Source: an uncultured Bacilli bacterium (lineage in GTDB: Bacteria > Bacillota_I > Bacilli_A > RF39 > UBA660). Taken from it: 19,330 bases of DNA. The translations under genes were made by a program, and so were the position numbers. The notes under the pieces were generated by a model. The model was not told the origin of the DNA. It did not search any database and saw only the letters and a list, made by a program, of their open reading frames with translations. Shown in pieces: positions 7,186 to 13,223 of the stretch; position 1 is the stretch's first letter, and each line of letters begins with the position of its first letter. The stretch spans positions 5,139 to 24,468 of the forward strand of contig CAPQQE010000009.1 of the NCBI GenBank assembly GCA_948687865.1, given 5' to 3'.

Positions 7186-7485
7186 TTAATTTTTAACTGA
7201 TAAATCTTTACAAGTATCTAATACAATGTCCTTTAATTCTTCTTGATTATCTATATTATCAACTAGATACATAGGTCTAGCACCTTTGTATGGAATAGAC
7301 TCTTGCATATTATATTTTTTATTACTTTCTACTATTTTAACAAGTAGTCTATCGTCATATAATCCTCCAAACAATATACCATTATAATAAAGCAAGTATT
7401 CTCCCATCATTGATCTACAAGTAATATTATCTAGTAAACTTAATTGTTCTAAAACAAAATCTCTATAATCCTTTGTAGTAGCCAT
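7186..7485 (-). CDS. TfoX N-terminal domain protein
   Basis: This 99-residue protein matches the stand-alone TfoX/Sxy N-terminal domain: an N-terminal helix (KDYRDFVLEQLS), the conserved CRSMMGEYLLYYNGILFGGLYDDRLLVK, then Y..ARPMYLVDNIDNQEELKDIV. In gamma-proteobacteria TfoX regulates competence, but single-domain Firmicutes relatives have no proven role, so no competence function should be assumed. ATG start with GGAGTG 11 bases upstream, taken from the 19-base leader shared with the DUF7662 gene. The gene lies between junction sites at 7170 and 7502 and ends in a strong terminator. Confidence 0.9.
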   Translation of the reverse strand: MATTKDYRDFVLEQLSLLDNITCRSMMGEYLLYYNGILFGGLYDDRLLVKIVESNKKYNMQESIPYKGARPMYLVDNIDNQEELKDIVLDTCKDLSVKN

Positions 7486-7488
7486 AGC

Positions 7489-7507
7489 ATTATCACACTC
7501 CTAAATT
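7489..7507 (-). repeat. 19-base leader repeat, copy 1 (SD region of the TfoX-N gene)
   Basis: The plus strand reads ATTATCACACTCCTAAATT, identical to 13205-13223. It contains the SD (GGAGTG on the minus strand) and the left arm of the junction site. The two genes it precedes are unrelated, so the identity is not due to gene duplication. Confidence 0.7.
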
Positions 7508-7515
7508 ATAATCTA
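7502..7515 (-). repeat. 14-bp junction site (TAAATTATAATCTA)
   Basis: The left arm is intact, the centre is AT and the right arm has one change. It lies between the stop of the SRPBCC remnant (7520-7522) and the TfoX-N SD. Confidence 0.55.
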
Positions 7516-7519
7516 AAAA

Positions 7520-7614
7520 TTACTTATTTAACTTTGCTTGTAAATATTTTACATCTTTTTTGTAATTTTTTAAATATGTTTTACTTAGAAAATCGATTAC
7601 AATATTATTAATTT
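7520..7614 (-). pseudogene. C-terminal remnant of an SRPBCC (AHSA1-like) gene
   Basis: The minus strand here encodes NNIVIDFLSKTYLKN followed by YKKDVKYLQAKLNK and a TAA stop. This aligns with the last 30 or so residues of the intact SRPBCC protein at 14317-14715 (NNFIMKLLTKPYLK, then KDLEKELNK). The match covers the final helix of the fold and ends in a stop codon at the same place, just before a junction site, as expected for a real gene end. There is no start codon or SD, and the 3' end of the ABC-2 permease gene abuts it at about 7618. It is the tail of a second SRPBCC gene whose 5' part has been lost or replaced by the GntR/ABC module. Confidence 0.65.
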
Positions 7615-7617
7615 TTA

Positions 7618-8250
7618 TTAAAATTCCTTTTTTAGATTTATTCTTTCAGATATCTTATAGGAAATATATAACATTACTACCATAATAATTGGAATGATAA
7701 TTACAACGTAATTTTCAAGTGGTTTTAATAGTTCCAATATCTTATTAAAATTATACATTTTACTTACTAAAGCACCAATTATACCTATACCAAATATACC
7801 TATAAAAATACCTATTCTAGCCTTTTCTACATCAAATTTATATATTGCAGGGTACATTAAAGACTGAAGTAACACTGTTGCGAATGAAACTCCGAGCATT
7901 GTACCTAAAATTTCTTCATAATTTATTGCCTTGCCCTTTACGTATATTATTGCTAAGTCAGAAATGATTACTATAAATGTCACTATAACTATTATTAATA
8001 TTGTTGAAATATATTTTGCTTTTACTGTATTTCTCCTTCCACTTGGCAAAGTACAAGAATAAGCACTCCATTTATTAAATTCATCATAACTAAAAGTCGA
8101 GATCATAATCATTACGCTCACAAATGGTAATATAAATGACAAATCCATTTGACCCTGAAAAGCCATAACAGCATAAACTACAAAAATAATTACTAATGTC
8201 TTAAAGTTACTTTTAATCATTAAAATATCTTTTTTAATAAGTCCTAACAT
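7618..8250 (-). CDS. ABC-2 type transporter permease (YtrC/D-like)
   Basis: This 210-residue membrane subunit has about six hydrophobic segments (about 17-33, 36-52, 75-98, 110-130, 140-160, 182-200). The first cytosolic loop holds SYDEFNKWSAYSCTLPSGRRNTVKAKY, a hallmark of the short ABC-2 permeases found with YtrA-type GntR regulators. It probably forms a dimer with the ATPase encoded immediately upstream. Start and stop overlap in the junction TAATG, so translation is coupled. Related modules respond to cell-wall-active antibiotics in Bacillus; the substrate here is unknown. Its stop lies at the edge of the SRPBCC remnant, without a clear terminator. Confidence 0.85.
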   Translation of the reverse strand: MLGLIKKDILMIKSNFKTLVIIFVVYAVMAFQGQMDLSFILPFVSVMIMISTFSYDEFNKWSAYSCTLPSGRRNTVKAKYISTILIIVIVTFIVIISDLAIIYVKGKAINYEEILGTMLGVSFATVLLQSLMYPAIYKFDVEKARIGIFIGIFGIGIIGALVSKMYNFNKILELLKPLENYVVIIIPIIMVVMLYISYKISERINLKKEF

Positions 8251-9107
8251 TATTTTTCCCCCTTTATCATAATTAACATAATACTCTCTAAAGACGCATT
8301 ATCAATAGTCGTTATTTTATATTTTGTCTTAAATATTTTTTTATTCTCAATTAAAACATCATATTCATGGTTTGTTTTTAGGTATTTAATATAATCATTC
8401 TTATCTATTACTTTAAATTCCTTTTCTGTACATTTTACTACCGCATAATCATTTAATAGCTCATCACAAGTTTTAGACAAGGCTATTTCACCATTATTTA
8501 TGAATGTTATATAATCAGCAATATGTTCTAAATCAGTAGTGATATGACTAGAAAAGAAGATTGAACATTCACCATCCTGAATGAAATCTTGAAATATGCT
8601 AATGACTTCATTTCTTGCAATGGTATCTAGTCCACTTGTTGGTTCATCTAATATTAAAAGTTTAGGATGATGAGATAAAGCAGTGATAATTTCTAATTTT
8701 TTTCGCATGCCTTTCGATAATGTTTTTATTTGTTTTTTAAGTGGTAATGAGAAATCTTTTAAATATTTAAAGTATATTTTAGAATCCCAGTCTTTGTAAA
8801 TATCTTTCATAATACTATTTATATCATTTGGGGTGATTATTTCTGGAAAAAACATATCATCTAATACAACACCAATATTCTCTTGCACTTTTTTTCTTTC
8901 CGTTTTACTATCTAAACCAAATATTTTAATTTCCCCACTAAACTCTTTAATAATATCTAATATTGCTTTTATAGTCGTAGTCTTACCAGCTCCGTTTTCC
9001 CCAATAAATCCCATAATCATTCCTTTAGGTAATTTGAAACTAATATCCTTTAATTCAAATTCTGGATATTTCTTTGATAAGTTTTTAACTTCTAATATGT
9101 TTTCCAT
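8250..9107 (-). CDS. ABC transporter ATP-binding protein (YtrB-like)
   Basis: This 285-residue nucleotide-binding protein has Walker A GENGAGKTT (36-44), signature LSKGM (130-134), Walker B LLILDEP (150-156), D-loop SGLD and H-loop His188 in SSHITTDLEH. A C-terminal extension (about 215-285) is typical of ABC-2 ATPases of the CcmA/YtrB type. It pairs with the permease that follows. The ATG overlaps the stop codon of the GntR gene by one base (TAATG), and its own stop overlaps the next ATG in the same way, so the three genes form one tightly coupled operon under the promoter at 9508-9536. The signature-to-Walker-B spacing is normal, useful for comparison with the odd ATPase at 11280-12233. Confidence 0.92.
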   Translation of the reverse strand: MENILEVKNLSKKYPEFELKDISFKLPKGMIMGFIGENGAGKTTTIKAILDIIKEFSGEIKIFGLDSKTERKKVQENIGVVLDDMFFPEIITPNDINSIMKDIYKDWDSKIYFKYLKDFSLPLKKQIKTLSKGMRKKLEIITALSHHPKLLILDEPTSGLDTIARNEVISIFQDFIQDGECSIFFSSHITTDLEHIADYITFINNGEIALSKTCDELLNDYAVVKCTEKEFKVIDKNDYIKYLKTNHEYDVLIENKKIFKTKYKITTIDNASLESIMLIMIKGEK

Positions 9108-9484
9108 TAATTATCCTCCTCGTATAAAATATTTAATATTTCCAATATTTTATCTTTGTCAATGTTATTTATTTTTGCAATACTTATTGCATCTTCAAAT
9201 AATAATTCAATTTTGTGTAGCAATTCTTCTTGCACTAATTCTTTATTTACTTCCGCAACATAGAATCCTTTCGATGGAACATTTGTGACAAACCCTTCTT
9301 TCACTAATTCCTCATAAGCATTCTTAGTTGTTATAACACTACATCTTAAATCCTTAGCAAATGTTCTAATGGATGGTAACAATTCCCCTGATTTTATTTC
9401 ATTAGAAATTATTTTTGCCTTAATCTGCTCTTTAATCTGTTCATATATCGGTACACCACTCGAATTACTTATTATGATTTCCAT
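9107..9484 (-). CDS. GntR-family transcriptional regulator, YtrA subfamily
   Basis: This 125-residue protein has an N-terminal GntR winged helix (about 10-77): PIYEQIKEQIKAKIISNEI, SGELLPSIRTFAKDLRCSVITTKNAYEELVKEGFV, wing VPSKGFYVAEV. A short C-terminal helical tail (about 80-125) follows. The lack of a large effector domain places it in the YtrA subfamily, whose members repress adjacent ABC-2 transporter operons. It is the first gene of that operon. A strong promoter directly upstream has a palindrome over its -10, the expected autoregulatory operator. The ATG follows AGAGGTG with normal spacing. The family call is firm; autorepression is inferred. Confidence 0.93.
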   Translation of the reverse strand: MEIIISNSSGVPIYEQIKEQIKAKIISNEIKSGELLPSIRTFAKDLRCSVITTKNAYEELVKEGFVTNVPSKGFYVAEVNKELVQEELLHKIELLFEDAISIAKINNIDKDKILEILNILYEEDN

Positions 9485-9507
9485 AGTTCACCTCTTTGTA
9501 CATATTC

Positions 9508-9536
9508 ATTATATACAGTATATACATTTTTGTCAA
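9508..9536 (-). promoter_or_regulatory. Strong sigma-A promoter of the GntR/ABC operon
   Basis: The minus strand carries a perfect TTGACA (-35, plus 9531-9536) and a perfect TATAAT (-10, plus 9508-9513) separated by exactly 17 bp. It lies about 24 bases before the GntR start codon. Confidence 0.85.
9510..9524 (-). promoter_or_regulatory. Palindromic operator (TATATACAGTATATA) over the -10
   Basis: This is a 15-bp perfect palindrome around a single central base, overlapping the -10 and spacer of the GntR operon promoter. GntR dimers bind such dyads, and the position would block RNA polymerase. The evident candidate is the GntR protein encoded 25 bases downstream. Confidence 0.65.
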
Positions 9537-9566
9537 TATAAAAACAGATTTTTAAGAACCTGCTCC

Positions 9567-9580
9567 TTAATTAGAATTTA
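9567..9580 (-). repeat. Junction site (TTAATTAGAATTTA) with orphan Shine-Dalgarno
   Basis: The right arm is intact and the left arm nearly so; the centre is AG. The histidine kinase stop codon (9571-9573) lies inside it. On the minus strand it continues into AAGGAGCAGG, an SD with no start codon in reach; the GntR module follows instead. Confidence 0.45.
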
Positions 9581-10452
9581 ACAATAATAGTCAAATAATT
9601 ATTTTTATACTGTGCTTTTATTTGCCCACCACTTAAATCTGTTAATTGTTTAGCAATAGATAACCCTATTCCATTTGATTTTTTTGCACTCTGTACAGTA
9701 TAGTATCTATCAAATAACTTTCCCAAACTTACCTGATCTAACTCATTTGTTTTATTTGAAAATTCTATTGTCCCATTATCATTAATCTTAACCTTAAAAT
9801 CACCATCACTATATTTGATTGCATTAGATATTATATTTTCAAATATTCTTTTAAGCATATTTTTATTTAGTATTCTAACTATCTTTTTTGCACAAATATC
9901 TATATTTGGTGTAATGTTCTTTTCTTTAAATAGACTGTAAAAACTAACAATAGTGTCTTCTAAAACATCATTTATGCAAATACTCTCTTTTTTTAATTCA
10001 TTTTGTATATCAAGTGATTTTGAAAAATCAAAAAGTTGTTCTGTAAGAGTCGTTAAATCTTTTACTTTAATATCAATAACCTTTAAATAATCTTTTTGCT
10101 TACCAGTAAGATTTTCATTATCAATTAAATCAAGATAACCCCTTATAGCGGTAAGAGGTGTTCTTAAATCGTGAGAAATATTTGTTATTGATGTTTTTAA
10201 TTCAGCATTCCCATTTTTGTATTCTAATTCTAATTTCCTTAAATCTTTTAAGCTTCTATTTAAAGTATTGGCAAGTTCGCATAATAATTTATCATTTGTA
10301 TTTATAGTGATTAAGTTATTCGTATCTGTATTTATTAAACAAACTAAAGATTTACTAACATTTCTAATTTCTTTTTTCATTACAACTAATTTTAAGATTA
10401 CAAATATCAAAATAAATGATACTGTCAAAAACAAATAAAACCAGATACTCAT
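9571..10452 (-). CDS. Sensor histidine kinase, BcrS/BceS-like
   Basis: This 293-residue HisKA/HATPase_c kinase has one clear N-terminal transmembrane helix (about 4-25). A short linker leads to the DHp domain with His94 in NISHDLRTPLTAI, then the ATP-binding domain with the N-box FENIISNAIKYS (204-215), F-box LFDRYYTV and G-box GIGLSIA (261-267). There is almost no extracellular part, so it probably senses through the membrane or through its partner transporter, as described for bacitracin/lantibiotic systems. It is the last gene of the run RR, ATPase, permease, kinase. I chose the ATG at 10450-10452 (AAAGGTG eight bases upstream) over a GTG three codons earlier. All catalytic motifs appear intact. 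Confidence 0.92.
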   Translation of the reverse strand: MSIWFYLFLTVSFILIFVILKLVVMKKEIRNVSKSLVCLINTDTNNLITINTNDKLLCELANTLNRSLKDLRKLELEYKNGNAELKTSITNISHDLRTPLTAIRGYLDLIDNENLTGKQKDYLKVIDIKVKDLTTLTEQLFDFSKSLDIQNELKKESICINDVLEDTIVSFYSLFKEKNITPNIDICAKKIVRILNKNMLKRIFENIISNAIKYSDGDFKVKINDNGTIEFSNKTNELDQVSLGKLFDRYYTVQSAKKSNGIGLSIAKQLTDLSGGQIKAQYKNNYLTIIVKF

Positions 10453-10465
10453 AATAATCACCTTT

Positions 10466-11287
10466 CTACTTTATTTCTTTTTTCTTAAATAATACCAATC
10501 CACTACTTGTAAATACTACTATGAGCCCTATTGAATATACTATTAAGATTTCCAAATTAGATACTCTTTCCTGAATTTGTATCGATTGTCCAGCTGGATC
10601 TATATCAAGTAATGTTTGATATACCTTCCTTTTTGTCGGACTCGGATATTTAGGATTATATTCTTCCTTAAATTTTGTTTCTCCATCTTCATATACTGCA
10701 ACTTTAATATACTCTGGTGTTGTTAAAATATTGTAACAATATGTTGCAAATAATAACATTCCAAATGCTAATAAAATTGTTGTTATTGAAATAATTGTTT
10801 TATTAGAACAAATTAGTGAAACAAAAGTAAAAATACTACAATAAGCTAAAATAACAAAAATTAAAACTAATAGTTGTTTTAAAATCACTGAAATAGAAAC
10901 TGTTCCTACTCCAAATAATGGGATACCGATTGCTATTGTTATTAAAATAAATAATGCATAAAAGAAGATGCTTACAATTGAAGTAATAATTAAATTTGAT
11001 AAATATATATTTTTTCTTTTATGTCCTATACTAATTTTATTTCTAATTGCTCCATCTGAATATTCAGCCCCTAAAAACAAACTTGCAAATATGGCAATAA
11101 CAACTCCAATTAACATAACATAACTAATTATAAGTGAACATATTTCAACGGCTTCTCCATATCTTTTCATATTCCCGTATTGTCCACTTAATAAAAATAA
11201 AGCAAAAGCAATACTGCACAAAGAAAGTATCCAAAAAATTTTACTTTTTCTAAGTCTTATAAAACCTGCATTCAATAATTTAATCAT
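10466..11287 (-). CDS. ABC-2 type permease, BcrB-like
   Basis: This 273-residue membrane subunit has about six hydrophobic segments (about 18-38, 51-75, 97-122, 135-160, 165-190, 245-265) and a large polar loop between the last two (about 193-240, containing YNPKYPSPTKRKVYQTLLDIDPAGQSIQIQ). FASLFLGAEYSDGAIRNKISIGHKRKNIYLSNLI after TM2 is the cytoplasmic loop typical of lantibiotic or bacitracin ABC-2 permeases. It pairs with the ATPase upstream. I chose the ATG at 11285-11287 with SD GGGGG; it overlaps the ATPase stop by eight bases, so translation is coupled. Its probable role is expelling or displacing a cell-envelope antibiotic, by family analogy. Confidence 0.87.
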   Translation of the reverse strand: MIKLLNAGFIRLRKSKIFWILSLCSIAFALFLLSGQYGNMKRYGEAVEICSLIISYVMLIGVVIAIFASLFLGAEYSDGAIRNKISIGHKRKNIYLSNLIITSIVSIFFYALFILITIAIGIPLFGVGTVSISVILKQLLVLIFVILAYCSIFTFVSLICSNKTIISITTILLAFGMLLFATYCYNILTTPEYIKVAVYEDGETKFKEEYNPKYPSPTKRKVYQTLLDIDPAGQSIQIQERVSNLEILIVYSIGLIVVFTSSGLVLFKKKEIK

Positions 11288-12233
11288 TTTTAACACCCCC
11301 AATTAAATTCATATAATAGTTTTCTAGAGATTCTTCTTTTTCATGTATCTCATCTGCTATTAAATTATTTTTTGATAATTCAGATATTAATTTTGATAAA
11401 TTATTTTTGCCATAAACATTTACTGTTTTACTATCCATTACCTCATAAGAAATATTATGTTCTTCAAAGTATTTAACAAATTCCTTCTGATTATTTACTT
11501 TTAGTTCTATCTTGTGCTCCATCTTTTTCATTAAATCTTCATTTGTAATTTCTTGTATAATAGATCCATTATCTAAAAATCCATAATGTGTAGCAATTTT
11601 AGATAATTCATCTAAATAATGACTAGATATTAAAATAGTAATTCTTTTTTCTTTATTTAACTTAAGTATCAATTCCCTAATTTCGATAATACCCTGAGGA
11701 TCTAGTCCATTAATAGGTTCATCCAATATTAAGAAATCTGGATTACTGGCGAGACTTATAGCAATCCCTAGTATTTTAGGATTGTTAAGCATTGCTTGTG
11801 CAATTCCTAATCTTTGTTTCATTCCTAAGGAAAAGTTCTTTGCTTTTTTCTTTCCAGTACTCTCTAGTCCAACTAATTTTAATAAATTATCTATACCATC
11901 CAAACTTGGCATTCCCACTAACTGATATTGTTCTATTAAGTTATCCCTAGCTGTCATCTCACCATAAATAGATGGTGTTTCTATAATTGCTCCCATTCTT
12001 TTTCTAGAATTTTCAATATCACTGCTATCATTATTCTTTCCATATATAGTATAACTTCCACTTGTAGGCTCTTGTAAGCCACAAATAATTCTAATAAGTG
12101 TTGTTTTCCCTGCACCATTTTTTCCAATCAGTCCATATATGGCGCCTTTTTCAACATGAATATTAGTATGATTTAAGGCTTTAAAATCTTTATATTTTTT
12201 CTCAAGATTATCTGTTTCTAATACATATTCCAT
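11280..12233 (-). CDS. ABC transporter ATP-binding protein, BcrA-like, with 13-residue insertion
   Basis: This 317-residue ATPase has Walker A GKNGAGKTT (37-45), a Q-loop near GAIIETPSIY, signature NFSLGMKQRLGIA (133-145), Walker B FLILDEP (167-173), D-loop NGLDPQG and H-loop His205. A C-terminal regulatory extension ends NYYMNLIGGVKND. LSLGM-type signatures and the extension are typical of bacitracin and lantibiotic immunity ATPases. The anomaly is two successive homologous stretches, LGIAQAMLNNPKI then LGIAISLASNPDF, which place the Walker B aspartate 37 residues after the signature start instead of the 24 found in both other ATPases of this window. The reading frame is kept. The ATG at 12231-12233 with GGGAG is preferred over an upstream TTG. 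Four GTTAAGA boxes lie upstream. Confidence 0.9.
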   Translation of the reverse strand: MEYVLETDNLEKKYKDFKALNHTNIHVEKGAIYGLIGKNGAGKTTLIRIICGLQEPTSGSYTIYGKNNDSSDIENSRKRMGAIIETPSIYGEMTARDNLIEQYQLVGMPSLDGIDNLLKLVGLESTGKKKAKNFSLGMKQRLGIAQAMLNNPKILGIAISLASNPDFLILDEPINGLDPQGIIEIRELILKLNKEKRITILISSHYLDELSKIATHYGFLDNGSIIQEITNEDLMKKMEHKIELKVNNQKEFVKYFEEHNISYEVMDSKTVNVYGKNNLSKLISELSKNNLIADEIHEKEESLENYYMNLIGGVKND

Positions 12234-12256
12234 AATCTTTCTCCCTTCCAATATTC

Positions 12257-12313
12257 ATTTTAATAAAAAAGTGTTAAGAAAATGGTTAAGAAATTGTTAA
12301 GATTTTGTTAAGA
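12257..12313 (-). promoter_or_regulatory. Promoter with four tandem GTTAAGA boxes before the BcrA-like ATPase
   Basis: On the plus strand GTTAAGA occurs at 12273-12279, 12285-12291, 12296-12302 and 12307-12313, spaced 12, 11 and 11 bp. On the minus strand these read TCTTAAC direct repeats, lying upstream of a TAAAAT -10 (plus 12257-12262) about 24 bases from the ATG. Head-to-tail repeats at one-turn spacing are the usual OmpR-family operator. The response regulator encoded directly upstream is the likely binder. The site lies between the regulator gene and the transporter genes. Confidence 0.65.
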
Positions 12314-12314
12314 T

Positions 12315-12971
12315 TTAATCTTTCAACTTAAATCCTATCCCCCAAATAGATTCTATATATTCACTGTCTGTATAGTCCTTAATCTTTTTCCTTATATTGC
12401 TTATATGCACCCTAAGTGAATTTTCATCACAGTCTTCAGTATCAATACTTATTAAATCTAGTAGTTTGCTTTTTGCAATAACTTGAGGCCTATTTAAAAG
12501 CAATTGTTTTAATATAGCATACTCTGTTTTTGTTAAATTTATTTTACTATTAGAAATTAATAGAGTATGATTATCATTTAATAATTCCAAGTCCTTATAT
12601 TTTAACGTTTTTGCAGAATTGTTTTTTTGTCTTAACTGCACTTCTATTCTTGCTAGTAGTTCTTTAGAATCAAATGGTTTTGTAACATAATCACTTGCTC
12701 CAGATAGTAAGCAATTCACTTTATCATCACTTGATATTTTAGCAGAAATCACTATAATAGGTGTTTCTTTCACTTTTTCGATTATTTCCTCTCCATTTGC
12801 ACCTGGTAACATTAAATCAAGTAAAATCAAATCATAATTTTCTTTTTCTAAAAGCATTAGTGCTTCTGTACCAGAATAAGCATTCGATATTATATAATTT
12901 TCTTTTCTTAATAATTCTTCTAAACACTTATGAATACTAATATCATCTTCAATAATTAAAATCTTTTTCAT
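12315..12971 (-). CDS. OmpR-family response regulator
   Basis: This 218-residue regulator has an N-terminal receiver (1-115) with acidic pocket ED (8-9), phosphoacceptor Asp52 in LILLDLMLPGANG, Ser77 in VISAK and Lys98 in DYVTKPFD. A C-terminal winged helix (about 125-218) contains KTEYAILKQLLLNRPQVIAKSKLLD, NSLRVHISNIRKKIKD and the terminal hairpin IESIWGIGFKL. It is the first gene of an RR, ABC ATPase, permease, kinase cluster and likely receives phosphate from the kinase at 9571-10452. The ATG follows GAGGGTG. A TATAAT on the minus strand (plus 12999-13004, over the end of the DUF7662 gene) may give it its own promoter. The target is probably the GTTAAGA array just downstream. Confidence 0.94.
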   Translation of the reverse strand: MKKILIIEDDISIHKCLEELLRKENYIISNAYSGTEALMLLEKENYDLILLDLMLPGANGEEIIEKVKETPIIVISAKISSDDKVNCLLSGASDYVTKPFDSKELLARIEVQLRQKNNSAKTLKYKDLELLNDNHTLLISNSKINLTKTEYAILKQLLLNRPQVIAKSKLLDLISIDTEDCDENSLRVHISNIRKKIKDYTDSEYIESIWGIGFKLKD

Positions 12972-12999
12972 AAAATCACCCTCAAACTATAACCCTTGA

Positions 13000-13203
13000 T
13001 TATATCCTATTAAAAATTATGATTTTTTCTTTCATATTTATTTTTCCAACTTCATATCCATATTCTCTTAATTCTTTTTTATATGTTAAAAATGAATGAT
13101 CTATATCAAAACCTAAGATATCTTTAATTTCCTCATAAGATAATTTATAACTTTCTTTTTTATTTTTTTCTAAATACTTCCATAATGGTCCATATTTACT
13201 CAA
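13000..13203 (-). CDS. DUF7662-type small protein
   Basis: The 67-residue protein begins MSKYGPLWKYLEKNKKESYKL and continues with SYEEIKDILGFDIDHSFLTYKKELREYGYEVGKINMKEKIIIF. The start SKYxPLWxYL, the DHSFL segment and the final MKEKxIIF strand fit, from memory, the small DUF7662 family, often found alone or in accessory regions and of unknown function. I chose the TTG at 13201-13203. It gives the family's usual MSKY start and a ten-base gap from GGAG, whereas the GTG at 13210-13212 would be one base from the SD. Its leader is the 19-base repeat shared with the TfoX-N gene. Confidence 0.82.
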   Translation of the reverse strand: MSKYGPLWKYLEKNKKESYKLSYEEIKDILGFDIDHSFLTYKKELREYGYEVGKINMKEKIIIFNRI

Positions 13204-13204
13204 T

Positions 13205-13223
13205 ATTATCACACTCCTAAATT
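13205..13223 (-). repeat. 19-base leader repeat, copy 2 (SD region of the DUF7662 gene)
   Basis: The plus strand reads ATTATCACACTCCTAAATT, identical to 7489-7507. It includes the SD and the stop codon TAG of the serine hydrolase gene upstream (13217-13219). Confidence 0.7.

Noticed and set aside
7186..7485. Competence regulator (Sxy/TfoX)
   Set aside because: Only the N-terminal domain is present and there are no other competence genes; stand-alone domains in Firmicutes have no shown competence role.
8833..9288. Plus-strand open frames at 4247-4474, 5674-5967, 8833-9288, 9369-9581, 10217-10438 and 15414-15626 as genes
   Set aside because: They lie opposite well-supported minus-strand genes, have no convincing SD, and translate to low-complexity F/I/L/S-rich sequence typical of antisense reading of AT-rich genes.
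9541..9566. Terminator between the histidine kinase and the GntR operon
   Set aside because: The only stem is five pairs with a wobble and no T-tract follows directly, so it is too weak to call.
12999..13004. Dedicated promoter for the response regulator gene at 12315-12971
   Set aside because: A TATAAT is present but no -35 or extended -10 could be found; kept only as a remark in that gene's entry.
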